Part shown: piece by piece, positions 53,801-63,154 of the stretch
How the letters are laid out: each line of letters starts with the position of its first letter
Numbering within the stretch: position 1 is the first letter of the stretch
Assembly (NCBI RefSeq): GCF_012395185.1
Contig: NZ_JAAZTU010000004.1
Span: forward strand, 69,831-133,830
Source of the DNA: Vibrio aestuarianus
GTDB taxonomy: Bacteria > Pseudomonadota > Gammaproteobacteria > Enterobacterales > Vibrionaceae
DNA: 64,000 bases
Direction of reading: 5' to 3'
Made by a program: the position numbers and the translations under genes
Notes under the pieces: model-generated
The model's database searches: none
What the model was told of the DNA's origin: nothing
The model's input: the letters and a program-made list of their open reading frames with translations, nothing else

Positions 53801-54910
53801 ATGTCAATTAGTACGCCACAAGAAATTATTGAAGATATTCGTCTAGGTAAAATGGTCATCTTGATGGATGACGAAGATCGTGAAAATGAAGGCGATCTGA
53901 TCATGGCCGCTGAACATGTTACCCCTGAAGCGATTAACTTTATGGCTAAATACGGTCGCGGTTTGATCTGTTTAACCATGACCAAAGAACGTTGCCAGCG
54001 TTTGGGCTTGCCACCAATGGTGCAAGATAATAACGCCCAGTACACAACCAATTTCACCGTCTCTATTGAGGCTGCTGAAGGGGTAACGACAGGTATCTCT
54101 GCGGCTGATCGTGCAGTGACAGTACAGGCTGCGGTCGCGAAAGATGCCAAAGCGTCTGATTTAGTGCAGCCGGGGCATATTTTCCCGCTAGCGGCACAAG
54201 AAGGTGGGGTATTAACTCGTGCGGGACATACTGAAGCCGGGTGTGACTTAGCGCGCCTTGCTGGGTTAGAACCCGCTTCTGTGATTGTGGAAATCCTTAA
54301 CGAAGATGGCTCAATGGCGCGTCGTCCTGATCTGGAAGTTTTTGCCGAGCAGCATGGCGTAAAGTTGGGCACTATTGCGGATTTAATCGAATATCGTAAT
54401 AACACCGAAACGACCATTGAACGTGTCGCGCAATGCAAACTACCAACTGAATATGGTGAGTTCGAGCTCTTTACCTACCGTGACATCATTGATAACCAAA
54501 TTCATTATGCATTGAAAAAAGAGACGCTAGCACAACAAGCACCATTAGTGCGTGTACATTTACAAGATACGTTTACCGATTTACTACGCAGTGATCGTAA
54601 TGCAGAGCGTAGTTGGACGTTAGACAAGGCAATGCAACGCATTGGTAGTGAAGGTGGTGTGTTGGTGATTTTGGGCAATGAAGAGTCAACCGATTTATTG
54701 ATTCATCGTGTTAAAATGTTCGAGCAACAAGATAAGGGTGAAGCACCAACGCTAGCGAAAAAACAGGGCACATCACGCCGTGTCGGTGTCGGTTCGCAGA
54801 TGTTGGCCGATTTAGGTGTAAGTGAAATGCGTCTGCTATCTTCGGCGAATAAAAAGTATCATGCTCTGGGTGGTTTTGGACTTAACGTTATCGAATACGT
54901 CTGTGAATAA
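53801..54910 (+). CDS. ribBA: 3,4-dihydroxy-2-butanone 4-phosphate synthase fused to a degenerate GTP cyclohydrolase II domain
   Basis: The N-terminal half (residues about 1-205) is a complete DHBP synthase, with [24 protein letters not shown], the [11 protein letters not shown] site and [15 protein letters not shown]; it makes the four-carbon precursor of lumazine. The C-terminal half aligns in position with GTP cyclohydrolase II but lacks its zinc cysteines: the usual HSECLTGD reads HLQDTFTD and LRCDCGFQ reads LRSDRNAE. This half is therefore unlikely to hydrolyse GTP, and a separate ribA is expected elsewhere. Such proteins have been called RibBX. The gene is often annotated ribBA or ribB. 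Confidence 0.93.
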   Translation: MSISTPQEIIEDIRLGKMVILMDDEDRENEGDLIMAAEHVTPEAINFMAKYGRGLICLTMTKERCQRLGLPPMVQDNNAQYTTNFTVSIEAAEGVTTGISAADRAVTVQAAVAKDAKASDLVQPGHIFPLAAQEGGVLTRAGHTEAGCDLARLAGLEPASVIVEILNEDGSMARRPDLEVFAEQHGVKLGTIADLIEYRNNTETTIERVAQCKLPTEYGEFELFTYRDIIDNQIHYALKKETLAQQAPLVRVHLQDTFTDLLRSDRNAERSWTLDKAMQRIGSEGGVLVILGNEESTDLLIHRVKMFEQQDKGEAPTLAKKQGTSRRVGVGSQMLADLGVSEMRLLSSANKKYHALGGFGLNVIEYVCE

Positions 54911-54970
54911 TTTTCTGAATCTAGCGCGTTTTTTCTAAATTGAATGTGATAGTGCAAGGTTCTGTTAGTC

Positions 54971-54993
54971 AAAGGAAGCGAAAGGCTTCCTTT
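54971..54993 (+). terminator. Intrinsic terminator after ribBA
   Basis: AAAGGAAGC and GCTTCCTTT form a 9-bp stem with a five-base GAAAG loop; GTTATTTTT follows. Confidence 0.8.
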
Positions 54994-55113
54994 GTTATTT
55001 TTAGAGTTTGGTGTTTGGTTTGAACGCTAAGCCGAATTTCCATTAGATATTGCTCACAAATTTGTGCTAGAATCCGGCGATTCTCACTTGTGAATATAGT
55101 TAAAGGAAAGCTT

Positions 55114-55584
55114 ATGAAAGTGATCGAGGGTGGCTTCCCAGCGCCAAATGCAAAAATTGCTATCGTTATTTCTCGTTTCAACAGTTTTATTAACGAAAGT
55201 CTTCTTTCTGGTGCAATCGATACTTTAAAGCGTCACGGACAAGTTAGCGAAGACAACATTACCGTTGTTCGCTGCCCTGGTGCTGTAGAATTACCTCTTG
55301 TTGCTCAACGTGTTGCAAAAACAGGTAAATACGATGCAATCGTATCTCTCGGTACTGTTATCCGTGGTGGTACACCACACTTTGACTATGTATGCAGTGA
55401 ATGTAATAAAGGTTTGGCACAAGTGTCATTGGAATACAGCCTTCCAGTCGCATTCGGTGTCCTAACTGTTGATACTATCGATCAAGCCATTGAACGCGCA
55501 GGAACCAAGGCTGGTAACAAAGGTGCAGAAGCTGCACTAAGCGCGCTTGAGATGATTAACGTTCTTTCTGAAATCGATTCCTAA
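55114..55584 (+). CDS. ribH: 6,7-dimethyl-8-ribityllumazine synthase
   Basis: RibH condenses the DHBP product with the pyrimidine to form lumazine. The 156-residue protein has the family's [47 protein letters not shown] and the C-terminal [20 protein letters not shown] 55114 follows AAAGGAAAGCTT; a start eight codons upstream is inside that leader. The stop shares a base with the nusB start. Confidence 0.96.
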   Translation: MKVIEGGFPAPNAKIAIVISRFNSFINESLLSGAIDTLKRHGQVSEDNITVVRCPGAVELPLVAQRVAKTGKYDAIVSLGTVIRGGTPHFDYVCSECNKGLAQVSLEYSLPVAFGVLTVDTIDQAIERAGTKAGNKGAEAALSALEMINVLSEIDS

Positions 55585-56051
55585 TGGGGGCCAGTGTGAA
55601 ACCAGCCGCACGTCGTAATGCACGTCAATTTGCGCTACAAGCAATTTATTCTTGGCAAATTACAAAAGAAAATGTAGCCACTGTCGAAGAGCAATTCCTC
55701 TCGGGTGGTAAGTATGATGAAGAAGAGCATCATGCTGCAGAGCCTGCTTTAACGGCTCCAGAAACCGACGTTGCATATTTCCGTGATCTGCTCACGGGTG
55801 TAGTGCTAAGCCACACAGAGCTAGATAGCAAATTGCGTCCTTTCGTGTCTCGTCCTATGCAGGATTTGGACATGATGGAATTGGCGTTACTTCGTTTAGC
55901 CATGTACGAAATGACTCGTCGTGAAGATGTTCCTTATAAAGTGGTCATCAATGAAGCGATTGAGTTAGCTAAAGTATTTGCAGCTGAAGATAGCCATAAG
56001 TTTGTGAATGGTGTACTTGATAAAGCCGCACCTCACGTACGCAAAAAATAA
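55584..56051 (+). CDS. nusB: Transcription antitermination factor NusB
   Basis: NusB binds boxA RNA with S10 for rRNA antitermination. The 155-residue all-helical protein has [35 protein letters not shown] and [31 protein letters not shown] segments typical of the family. The start overlaps the ribH stop by one base (TAATG). Co-location with ribH is near-universal in gammaproteobacteria. Confidence 0.96.
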   Translation: MGASVKPAARRNARQFALQAIYSWQITKENVATVEEQFLSGGKYDEEEHHAAEPALTAPETDVAYFRDLLTGVVLSHTELDSKLRPFVSRPMQDLDMMELALLRLAMYEMTRREDVPYKVVINEAIELAKVFAAEDSHKFVNGVLDKAAPHVRKK

Positions 56052-56067
56052 TTAGTCGTTTAAAAAT

Positions 56068-56096
56068 AAAAAGGTCAGCATATGCTGACCTTTTTT
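56068..56096 (+). terminator. Intrinsic terminator after nusB
   Basis: AAGGTCAGC and GCTGACCTT pair around ATAT, with A and T runs outside. It ends the ribH-nusB message before the ERIC element. Confidence 0.88.
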
Positions 56097-56116
56097 ATGA
56101 CAATATTTCTCTGCTA

Positions 56117-56243
56117 TATACCCAAACCACTTGAAGTTGCAGGTAGGCGGCAAGTGAGTTCATCCCCATCAGCATAGATAAGCTATGTGATTGGGGGGAG
56201 CGAACGTAGCCAACACCGCTGCAACTTCAGTCGAAAGGGTATA
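56117..56243 (+). repeat. ERIC-like palindromic repeat, copy F (127 bp, opposite orientation)
   Basis: It reads TATACCCAAACCACTTGAAG through GTTGCAGGTAGGCGGCAAG, ATTGGGGGGAGCGAACGTAG and GGGTATA, which is the canonical direction of ERIC and opposite to copies A-E. It lies between nusB and thiL. Confidence 0.9.
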
Positions 56244-56297
56244 GCTCTAGCAACGAGGAATGCCACAATAATAAAAACTAAGGGCAGGAAACTTGGC

Positions 56298-57272
56298 ATG
56301 TCCGGTGAATTTAATTTAATTAATCGCTATTTTTCTAACCGTCAACCGCAACGTAAAGACGTATTTCTCGCCTTAGGTGATGACTGCGCATTAGTTAAAC
56401 CGCCTGAAAATGTTCGTATTGCGATCAGTACTGATACTTTGGTGGCGGGTACACATTTTTTGATAGATGCGAACCCTGCTTGGGTCGCACATAAAGCGCT
56501 AGCTTCTAATATCAGTGACCTTGCTGCAATGGGAGCAACACCCGCTTGGGTATCGTTTGCACTCACGATGCCAAATCCCGATGAGGCATGGCTAAAGCCA
56601 TTTTGCGATGCTTTTTTTGAACTTGCCAATTACTACAATATCCAACTGATTGGTGGTGACACCACCAAAGGGCCATTAAGTTTAACGCTCACGGTGCAAG
56701 GTTTTGTTCCTCAAGAACAAGCGTTACTTCGCAGCGGTGCTAAAGTGGGCGATTGGGTGTATGTCACTGGTGATCTTGGTGATAGCAAGGCGGGGTTGGA
56801 TGTTATTCTTAACAATACGTTACGTGCTAAACCATTTGCGCTTGAGTTAGAAAAGCGCCACTATCTTTCGACACCGAGGATACTGGCAGGTCAGGCATTG
56901 CTGAATTTGGCTTCAGCAGCCATTGATATTTCTGATGGTCTGGTTTCAGACATCAAACATATACTCGAACGCTCTCAGGTTGGCGTCAGCCTTGATGTTG
57001 CAGCATTACCTTTATCACAAGAGCTGTTGCAGTTTGTCGACAGTCTTGAAACAGCGCAGCAGTATGCGTTGACCAGTGGCGAAGAGTACGAACTGTGCTT
57101 TACCGTTCCAGAACAGAACAAAGGGTCCATTGAAAGTGCGCTCGCTCATTGTGGTTGTAAAGTGAGTTGTATTGGACAGATCCGTCCACAAGGTACATTT
57201 GAATTACATCATCAAGGTAAAGTGCTTAATTGGCAGCTCAATGGCTATGACCATTTCAAGGTGAATTTATGA
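56298..57272 (+). CDS. thiL: Thiamine-monophosphate kinase
   Basis: ThiL phosphorylates thiamine monophosphate to the active diphosphate. The 324-residue protein has the metal and ATP motifs LGDDCALVK, STDTLVAGTHF, GGDTTKGPLSLTLTVQG and AIDISDGLVSDIKHILE. ATG 56298 (MSGEFNLINRYFSN) follows AGGAAACTTGGC; an in-frame start 37 codons upstream lies within the ERIC element and is not credible. It overlaps pgpA by four bases. Confidence 0.95.
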   Translation: MSGEFNLINRYFSNRQPQRKDVFLALGDDCALVKPPENVRIAISTDTLVAGTHFLIDANPAWVAHKALASNISDLAAMGATPAWVSFALTMPNPDEAWLKPFCDAFFELANYYNIQLIGGDTTKGPLSLTLTVQGFVPQEQALLRSGAKVGDWVYVTGDLGDSKAGLDVILNNTLRAKPFALELEKRHYLSTPRILAGQALLNLASAAIDISDGLVSDIKHILERSQVGVSLDVAALPLSQELLQFVDSLETAQQYALTSGEEYELCFTVPEQNKGSIESALAHCGCKVSCIGQIRPQGTFELHHQGKVLNWQLNGYDHFKVNL

Positions 57273-57772
57273 CAAATCCGCTATCTCGTCTTTCATTGAA
57301 AAATCCGTGGCACCTTTTAGCTACAGGGTTTGGCAGTGGTCTATCGCCTGTAGTACCCGGTACAATGGGAACATTGGCGAGTGTGCCTTTTTACTTACTG
57401 CTTGTTCAGTTACCTACCGTGTTATATGCCAGCGTCGTAGTGATAACCTGTTTGGTCGGCATTAAAATTTGCCAAGTGACCTCTGATGATATGCAGGTTC
57501 ATGATCACGGCTCGATTGTTTGGGATGAATTTGCTGGTTTTTGGATAACCATGTTGGTGGTGCCACTGTTTAACTTATCCCCTTTTGATTGGAAGTGGCT
57601 GGTCACCGGTTTTATACTGTTTCGCTTTTTCGATATGGTGAAACCTTGGCCTATCAGTTGGTTAGATAAGCGAGTTCATGGTGGGTTAGGGATCATGCTT
57701 GACGATATTGTTGCCGGGTTGATGTCGGCAATTGCACTGTATTGGGTGGGGCTCTATGCCGGGTGGCTTTAA
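57269..57772 (+). CDS. pgpA: Phosphatidylglycerophosphatase A
   Basis: PgpA removes the phosphate from phosphatidylglycerol phosphate in the inner membrane. The 167-residue protein has about four membrane spans and the conserved GFGSGLSPVVPGTMGTLASVP, IVWDEFAGFW and DDIVAGLMSA segments. It is translationally coupled to thiL by an ATGA overlap. Confidence 0.95.
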   Translation: MTNPLSRLSLKNPWHLLATGFGSGLSPVVPGTMGTLASVPFYLLLVQLPTVLYASVVVITCLVGIKICQVTSDDMQVHDHGSIVWDEFAGFWITMLVVPLFNLSPFDWKWLVTGFILFRFFDMVKPWPISWLDKRVHGGLGIMLDDIVAGLMSAIALYWVGLYAGWL

Positions 57773-57782
57773 AAAAGGCGAC

Positions 57783-57810
57783 AAAAAAGGTTCCCTATGG
57801 AACCTTTTTT
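57783..57810. terminator. Bidirectional intrinsic terminator between pgpA and yaeH
   Basis: AAAAAAGGTTCC and GGAACCTTTTTT form a 12-bp stem around CTAT, with T-runs on both strands. It serves pgpA and the convergent yaeH. Confidence 0.88.
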
Positions 57811-57829
57811 CTTGGCTATAAATTGGGTG

Positions 57830-58213
57830 TTATTTTAGCTTCTCTAAATCGGCTTCAATCTCAGAAATTTTGCTGGAGACGACTTTTTCTAAATGACGCA
57901 GATCAGTGAGTATTTTTTGCTTAAGGTCTATCTCGGCCTGTGGTGCTGGTTTCGTTATCTTGTTCAGTTCATCAATCACTAACGTCAAGTTACGGTTGAT
58001 TTCGGTAACTTCTTTGTACTGATGACTACCACTGTCGACTAAGACATTTTTTACCTGTCGGGGGTACTTAAATTTTACGCTTTTAGCGAAAAGCTCACCT
58101 TTCTGCTTATGAAAGTAAATCTTCAACACATCTTTATGTGCTTCTTGACGAAGTGAATAGCGCTCAATTTGTTTAGGATCTTGAATACCTAAACCTATGA
58201 GGTATGGAAACAT
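57830..58213 (-). CDS. yaeH: UPF0325-family protein YaeH
   Basis: A 127-residue cytoplasmic protein with the conserved opening [21 protein letters not shown], the [16 protein letters not shown] core and the highly helical, charged tail [17 protein letters not shown]. It matches the YaeH/UPF0325 family, whose function is unknown. Its place downstream of glnD and map is conserved in gammaproteobacteria. It is probably dimeric through the C-terminal helices, an inference from composition. Confidence 0.92.
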   Translation of the reverse strand: MFPYLIGLGIQDPKQIERYSLRQEAHKDVLKIYFHKQKGELFAKSVKFKYPRQVKNVLVDSGSHQYKEVTEINRNLTLVIDELNKITKPAPQAEIDLKQKILTDLRHLEKVVSSKISEIEADLEKLK

Positions 58214-58341
58214 AAGCGACCTCTATTATTTTATGTGACACATCAACGACCTGTTTCAATGTAGCAGGCTAAATCATCGCTAGATAGTTCCTAACCCCAT
58301 CAATACCTCAACTTGTGGGCAAGATCGCTTTCCGTCTCCTT

Positions 58342-60966
58342 TTAATTTGGCGCAAGTTCAGAGACATTTTTTATTAGCGTTTCGCGTAAACTTAATTCCT
58401 CTTCTTCGCTTAATTTTCCTCCTTGAGAGCTTGTTAGAATGAATAAATCTTCCGCTCTCTCGCCAATGGTGGTGATTTTTGCTCCATGCAAATGAATATC
58501 TAAATTGGTAAACGTGCGACCAACCGTTGCGAGTAACCCCGGTGTATCAAGTGCAACAAATTCCATTAAGGTGCGCTTATTGCTTTTTGTTGGTAAGAAA
58601 TCGACTCTGGTCTTCACTTTAAAATGTTGTAAGTTGCGTGGTGTACGGCGTAATTTCAATTTATCTTGCCAACCTGCTTTCAGACCATTAAGCAGATTTT
58701 CTATAACAAAATCATGGTGATTTTCATCAATTGCTTCACCGTTGTGATCTAGAACCATGAATGTATCGAGTACATAACCATCTTTACTCGACATGATTTG
58801 TGCGTCGTGGACACTTAAATTGCGTCGGTCAAGTTCAGCGACTACAGTGGCGAACACGGCAGGTTGATCTTTGGTGTACACAAAAACTTCGGTGCCACCT
58901 CGCGTTGCTTTTTTGCTAAGCAGAATGAGTGGTTGGCTTGAGTCTTCATGACGCAGTAAGTGTGTACAGTGCCAGGCGATCTGCTTGTGGGTATGGCGTA
59001 AGAAGTAATCAGCTTTAAACCGTTGCCAGAGCACTTCGATTTCTCGCGCATTAAAACCTTCTTTGCGCAGTAATGCTGACGCCAGTTGTTGGTTATGTCT
59101 AATCCGGTCACGGACATCGACAGGGTTTTCCAAGCCGCGGCGTAATGCGCGTTGCGTTGAATGAAAAAGCTCAGCCAATAACGTGCGCTTCCAACTGTTC
59201 CAGAGCTCTGGGTTTGTTGCGCAAATATCGGCTACGGTTAGGCACACTAAGTGCTCTAGATACTCTTCATCACGGACCTTTTTGGCAAATTCTGTGATGA
59301 CATCTGGGTCATAAATATCACGCCGTTGAGCGGTGACCGACATCAAAAGGTGATTTTGCACTAACCAAGCCACAAGTTTGGCTTCTGGTTTGGATAAACC
59401 ATGTTCAATACAAAAATTGTACGCTTCTGTTGCACCAATTTCAGAATGGTCACCACCACGACCTTTACCAATATCGTGGAAAATTGCTGCCAGGATCAGT
59501 AGCTCTTTTTTCTGAAGGCGAGGGTAGACCTCACAGCAAATCGGATGCTTGTCATGATTTTGGGCATGGTTAAAAGTATTGATGTGCTTGAGCAAACGAA
59601 TACTGTGTTCATCAACAGTGTAAACATGAAAAAGGTCAAATTGCATTTGTCCGACAATCTGACTCCATTGTGGCAAATAAGCTGCAAGGACCCCTAATTT
59701 GTGCATCAAGCTAAACGCACGATGCAGTGCATTGGGATGGCGTACTAACGCCATGAAGGTTTCACGAGCTTCGGGAATAGTGTGTAGGAATTTGTTCAAG
59801 CGGCGACGAGCAGTACGCAATTGGCGCATCGTTGCAGGTGCAACACTCTCAATGGTCGAGTCATTGGCAATATGAATAAACATATCCAAAATTGTTTCTG
59901 GACGAGCTTGGAAAAGGGCTGGTTTACGCGCTTCAATCAAGTTGCCGCGACGTTGAAAATCGTCATCTAAAATGACGGCAGGTATCTCCTCACCGTTATT
60001 GAGGATGGCTTGATCAAACAAACGCAGTAACATTTTGTTGAGCTCAGCAACACGGCGCAGTGTGCGATAGAACTCTTTCATCATCATTTCTACACCGCGG
60101 TTGCCCTCACCAGAGAATCCTAAGTGCTCGGCTACTTGAGCTTGATGGGCAAAAGTGAGGCGGTTGTCATAGCGTTTTAACTCAATGTGTAGCGCGAATC
60201 GTACGCGCCATAGGAAATCTTGGCACTCCACCAATTCACGGTATTCTGCGTCAGTTAAAAAACCAAAGCGGCTCATTTCCAATAATGAGGTAGCACCAAA
60301 ATGGCGTCTCGCAACCCAGCTTAATGTATGAATATCTCTTAAGCCGCCCGGAGTTGATTTGATATCAGGCTCAAGGTTGTAAGTCGTATCGTGATAGCGT
60401 GCATGGCGGTCTCTCTGCTCTTGAATTTTGGCACGGTAAAAGGTTTCACTGGGCCAAAATGACTCGGAGTGGATTTGCATTTTTAAGTGATGAAAGGTGT
60501 CGTTGCTGCCACATAACAAGCGAGCTTCTTGCAGGTTTGTCGCTACGGTCAAATCTTCACGCCCAATGTCTGCGCATTCTTTAACTGTGCGAACGGCATG
60601 ACCTACTTCTAAGCGTAAGTCCCACAATAGCGTAATGAATTCGCTGATTTTTAGGCCAAGCTCTGCTGGCAAGGTTGTTTTTGAAACAACGAGAATATCA
60701 ATATCAGAAAGTGGATGAAGTTCGCCACGACCATAGCCACCAACCGCCACTAAGCTAATATCAGCAAGTTGATTAAACTCAAAGTATTCCCATAAGCGAT
60801 AAAGCAGTTGGTCCATGTATTCAGAGCGACCAAGCACTAAGTCGTTCACTGGATGGTGATTTAGAAATTCGCTTTTCTGGTAGTCGGTAAAATGTTCAAG
60901 CTGTTGTTTGAGTTCACTGATCGTGATCTGTGAATCGGAGAAGGTCAGTGGTGACTGAAAAGGCAT
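58342..60966 (-). CDS. glnD: Bifunctional uridylyltransferase/uridylyl-removing enzyme GlnD
   Basis: GlnD is the primary glutamine sensor: it uridylylates PII proteins when glutamine is low and removes UMP when it is high. The 874-residue protein has the nucleotidyltransferase motif GGYGRGELHPLSDIDILV near residue 80, the HD hydrolase motif AAIFHDIGKGRGGDHSEIGA near residue 500, and two C-terminal ACT domains (FATVVAELDRRNLSVHDAQI and LLATVGRTFTNLDIHLHGAKI) that bind glutamine. All domains are intact. It lies between map and yaeH on the reverse strand. Confidence 0.97.
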   Translation of the reverse strand: MPFQSPLTFSDSQITISELKQQLEHFTDYQKSEFLNHHPVNDLVLGRSEYMDQLLYRLWEYFEFNQLADISLVAVGGYGRGELHPLSDIDILVVSKTTLPAELGLKISEFITLLWDLRLEVGHAVRTVKECADIGREDLTVATNLQEARLLCGSNDTFHHLKMQIHSESFWPSETFYRAKIQEQRDRHARYHDTTYNLEPDIKSTPGGLRDIHTLSWVARRHFGATSLLEMSRFGFLTDAEYRELVECQDFLWRVRFALHIELKRYDNRLTFAHQAQVAEHLGFSGEGNRGVEMMMKEFYRTLRRVAELNKMLLRLFDQAILNNGEEIPAVILDDDFQRRGNLIEARKPALFQARPETILDMFIHIANDSTIESVAPATMRQLRTARRRLNKFLHTIPEARETFMALVRHPNALHRAFSLMHKLGVLAAYLPQWSQIVGQMQFDLFHVYTVDEHSIRLLKHINTFNHAQNHDKHPICCEVYPRLQKKELLILAAIFHDIGKGRGGDHSEIGATEAYNFCIEHGLSKPEAKLVAWLVQNHLLMSVTAQRRDIYDPDVITEFAKKVRDEEYLEHLVCLTVADICATNPELWNSWKRTLLAELFHSTQRALRRGLENPVDVRDRIRHNQQLASALLRKEGFNAREIEVLWQRFKADYFLRHTHKQIAWHCTHLLRHEDSSQPLILLSKKATRGGTEVFVYTKDQPAVFATVVAELDRRNLSVHDAQIMSSKDGYVLDTFMVLDHNGEAIDENHHDFVIENLLNGLKAGWQDKLKLRRTPRNLQHFKVKTRVDFLPTKSNKRTLMEFVALDTPGLLATVGRTFTNLDIHLHGAKITTIGERAEDLFILTSSQGGKLSEEEELSLRETLIKNVSELAPN

Positions 60967-61033
60967 AACGGCAATCCATGCTAGTGAAAATTCACAACGT
61001 GGAGAGACTGTATCAAATCGCTACCGATAAAAA

Positions 61034-61057
61034 AATATCCCTGCGAGCAGGGATATT
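61034..61057 (-). terminator. Intrinsic terminator after map
   Basis: AATATCCCTGC and GCAGGGATATT form an 11-bp stem with a two-base centre. On the reverse strand it is followed by TTTTTTATCGG. glnD therefore is probably transcribed from its own promoter in addition to any read-through. Confidence 0.88.
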
Positions 61058-61070
61058 CGTAACCGAGTGA

Positions 61071-61913
61071 TTAGGCGTTATTCATTAAGCGAGGAATCGA
61101 CTCTTCTGCACGCAGCGTAAGCACTTCACAGCCAGTTGCAGTCACTAAAATAGTGTGTTCCCATTGCGCTGAATTTTTGCCGTCAGCGGTATAAACTGTC
61201 CAGTTATCTTCTTCATCAAGGCGACAACCAAATTTACCTGCATTAATCATTGGTTCAATGGTGAAAATCATACCTTCACGTAATACGGTTCTGTCGCCAT
61301 TTTTATAATGCACAACCTGTGGATCTTCGTGGAATTCAGAGCCGATACCGTGCCCACAGTAATCTTTAACAATAGAAAGCTTCAAGCGAGGATTGTTTTT
61401 ATTGTTGGTTTTAATGTGCTTTTCTATCGCCGTACCAATTTCACCTAACTGAACGCCAGGTTTAACTTTTTTCATGCCAATGTAAAGACACTCTTGTGCC
61501 ACAAGGCATAAGCGTTTGTCAGAAGGTGAAACTTCACCGACTAGAAACATTTTAGAGGTATCACCGTGGTAACCATCTTTGATAACGGTAATATCGATAT
61601 TGACGATATCGCCATCTTTTAGAACCGCAGGGCGCTGTAGTTGACCGTACTGCTCGTCTTGAGAGGCTGGAATGCCATGACAGACAATATGATTAATGGA
61701 AGTACAAATTGATTTAGGAAAACCGTGGTAGTCCAGTGGCGCAGGGATTGCTTGCTGAACTTCAGTAATGTACTTGTGGCAAATTTGGTCGAGTTCTTCT
61801 GTTGTCACACCGACTTTTACATGCGGTTCGATCATTTCTAGGACATCAGCAGCCAACTTACCCGCTACACGCATTTTCGCTATTTCTTCGGCATTTTTTA
61901 TTTTTACAGACAT
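61071..61913 (-). CDS. map: Methionine aminopeptidase, type I
   Basis: Map removes the initiator methionine from nascent proteins. The 280-residue type I enzyme has the five metal ligands in recognisable blocks: VNIDITVIKDGYHGDTSKMF, DYCGHGIGSEFHEDPQVVHY, FTIEPMINAG and AQWEHTILVT. It is slightly longer than the E. coli protein (264 residues), as in other vibrios. It is divergent from rpsB, an arrangement conserved in gammaproteobacteria. Confidence 0.96.
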   Translation of the reverse strand: MSVKIKNAEEIAKMRVAGKLAADVLEMIEPHVKVGVTTEELDQICHKYITEVQQAIPAPLDYHGFPKSICTSINHIVCHGIPASQDEQYGQLQRPAVLKDGDIVNIDITVIKDGYHGDTSKMFLVGEVSPSDKRLCLVAQECLYIGMKKVKPGVQLGEIGTAIEKHIKTNNKNNPRLKLSIVKDYCGHGIGSEFHEDPQVVHYKNGDRTVLREGMIFTIEPMINAGKFGCRLDEEDNWTVYTADGKNSAQWEHTILVTATGCEVLTLRAEESIPRLMNNA

Positions 61914-62064
61914 CGGTTTTCTCTAATTCATTCTTTTGCACGGCGTGTGCTAATGGGCGTTATTCTAGCAGTGCGTCGGTGAATCGCAAGAAGTCCCTTT
62001 CTGTAAGTAAGACTTATTTTCATAAAATGAATAAAAGTAGTACAAGCGAAAAGGGATTTTTTTC

Positions 62065-62103
62065 TAGCCAGATAAGGCTTAAATATGGTATAAAGCGCGC
62101 CGG
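62065..62103 (+). promoter_or_regulatory. rpsB promoter with GC-rich discriminator
   Basis: TAGCCA (62065-62070) and TATAAA (62089-62094) are separated by 18 bases. The -10 is followed at once by GCGCGCCGG, the GC-rich discriminator typical of promoters inhibited by ppGpp/DksA. Transcription should start near 62101. Confidence 0.65.
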
Positions 62104-62292
62104 AATCGAAGTGTGTTTTCTCCATTTTTGGCGAAACGCATATTCATTCCACTCACATTATCTTTAAATCACACACATTCCGACACGTGTTCCGGGGTGC
62201 TCCAACAGTAAAACTATTTACATTAAGTAGATAGATGTTAGGGGTCGGATTCATGGGGGATGTGGAGGCCTAACCCCATAGAGGATTTTAAA
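62101..62292 (+). promoter_or_regulatory. rpsB 5' leader with possible S2-binding fold
   Basis: The leader of about 190 nt ends with a GGGGT (62241-62245) to ACCCC (62273-62277) pairing that encloses GATTCATGGGGGATGTGGAG. Gammaproteobacterial rpsB leaders bind S2 and repress rpsB-tsf. The conserved position fits; I cannot test the fold. Confidence 0.5.
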
Positions 62293-63024
62293 ATGGCAAC
62301 TGTATCAATGCGCGACATGCTAAAAGCTGGTGTTCACTTCGGTCACCAGACTCGTTACTGGAACCCAAAAATGAAGCCATTCATTTTCGGTGCTCGTAGC
62401 CGTGTTCATATCATCAACCTAGAAAAAACTGTACCTATGTTCAACGAAGCTCTAGCTGAGCTACACAAAGTTGGCGAGAAAAAAGGTAAAGTTCTTTTCG
62501 TTGGTACTAAGCGCGCTGCATCTGAAGCTGTTAAAGAAGCTGCTATCGCAAGCAACCAATTCTACGTTAACAACCGCTGGTTGGGCGGCATGCTAACTAA
62601 CTGGAAAACTGTTCGTCAGTCAATCAAGCGCCTAAAAGAGCTTGAAGCTCAATCTACAGACGGTACTTTTGATAAACTAACTAAGAAAGAAGCTCTAATG
62701 CGTACTCGCGAAATGGAGAAGCTAGAGAAATCTCTTGGTGGTATCAAAGACATGGGCGGTCTACCTGACGCACTGTTTGTAATCGATGCTGATCACGAGC
62801 ACATTGCAGTTAAAGAAGCAAACAACCTAGGTATCCCAGTTTACGCTGTTGTTGATACTAACTCTAACCCAGACGGCGTTGACTACGTTATCCCAGGTAA
62901 CGATGATGCAATCCGTGCAATTCAGCTTTACCTAAACGCTGTTGCAGAAACGGTTAACGAAGGTCGTAACAAAGATGCAGCTGCAATTGCTGCTGCAAAA
63001 GACGGTTTCGTAGAAGCTGAATAA
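62293..63024 (+). CDS. rpsB: 30S ribosomal protein S2
   Basis: S2 is an essential protein of the small subunit. The 243-residue protein begins [20 protein letters not shown] and contains [32 protein letters not shown] and the [19 protein letters not shown] segment. ATG 62293 follows AGAGGATTTTAAA; an in-frame start 11 codons upstream lies in the leader. tsf follows after 130 bases with a hairpin between. Codon choice is strongly biased, as in highly expressed genes. Confidence 0.98.
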   Translation: MATVSMRDMLKAGVHFGHQTRYWNPKMKPFIFGARSRVHIINLEKTVPMFNEALAELHKVGEKKGKVLFVGTKRAASEAVKEAAIASNQFYVNNRWLGGMLTNWKTVRQSIKRLKELEAQSTDGTFDKLTKKEALMRTREMEKLEKSLGGIKDMGGLPDALFVIDADHEHIAVKEANNLGIPVYAVVDTNSNPDGVDYVIPGNDDAIRAIQLYLNAVAETVNEGRNKDAAAIAAAKDGFVEAE

Positions 63025-63094
63025 TAGCGGCTCTGAGTCACGCTTAGTCGTCTATGTGTCACACGATTGATGCATTGACTAAGTTATAGTTAGC

Positions 63095-63126
63095 ATCAGG
63101 GGCCAAACAATCGGCCCCTGATTTTT
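63095..63126 (+). terminator. Attenuator-like terminator between rpsB and tsf
   Basis: ATCAGGGGCC and GGCCCCTGAT form a 10-bp stem with an eight-base loop, followed by TTTT. A similar partial terminator lies between rpsB and tsf in E. coli; it would lower EF-Ts relative to S2 synthesis but allow read-through. Confidence 0.8.
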
Positions 63127-63154
63127 ACCACCAGAATCAACTGAGGAATAGAGA

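Noticed and set aside
56187..56297. In-frame 37-codon N-terminal extension of ThiL
   Set aside because: It starts within ERIC copy F and is not related to the family; ATG 56298 has a better ribosome site and standard N-terminus.
61802..62167. 121-codon forward frame overlapping the map start and rpsB promoter
   Set aside because: It covers the antisense of map and a promoter region, has Ser/Phe-rich composition and no ribosome site.
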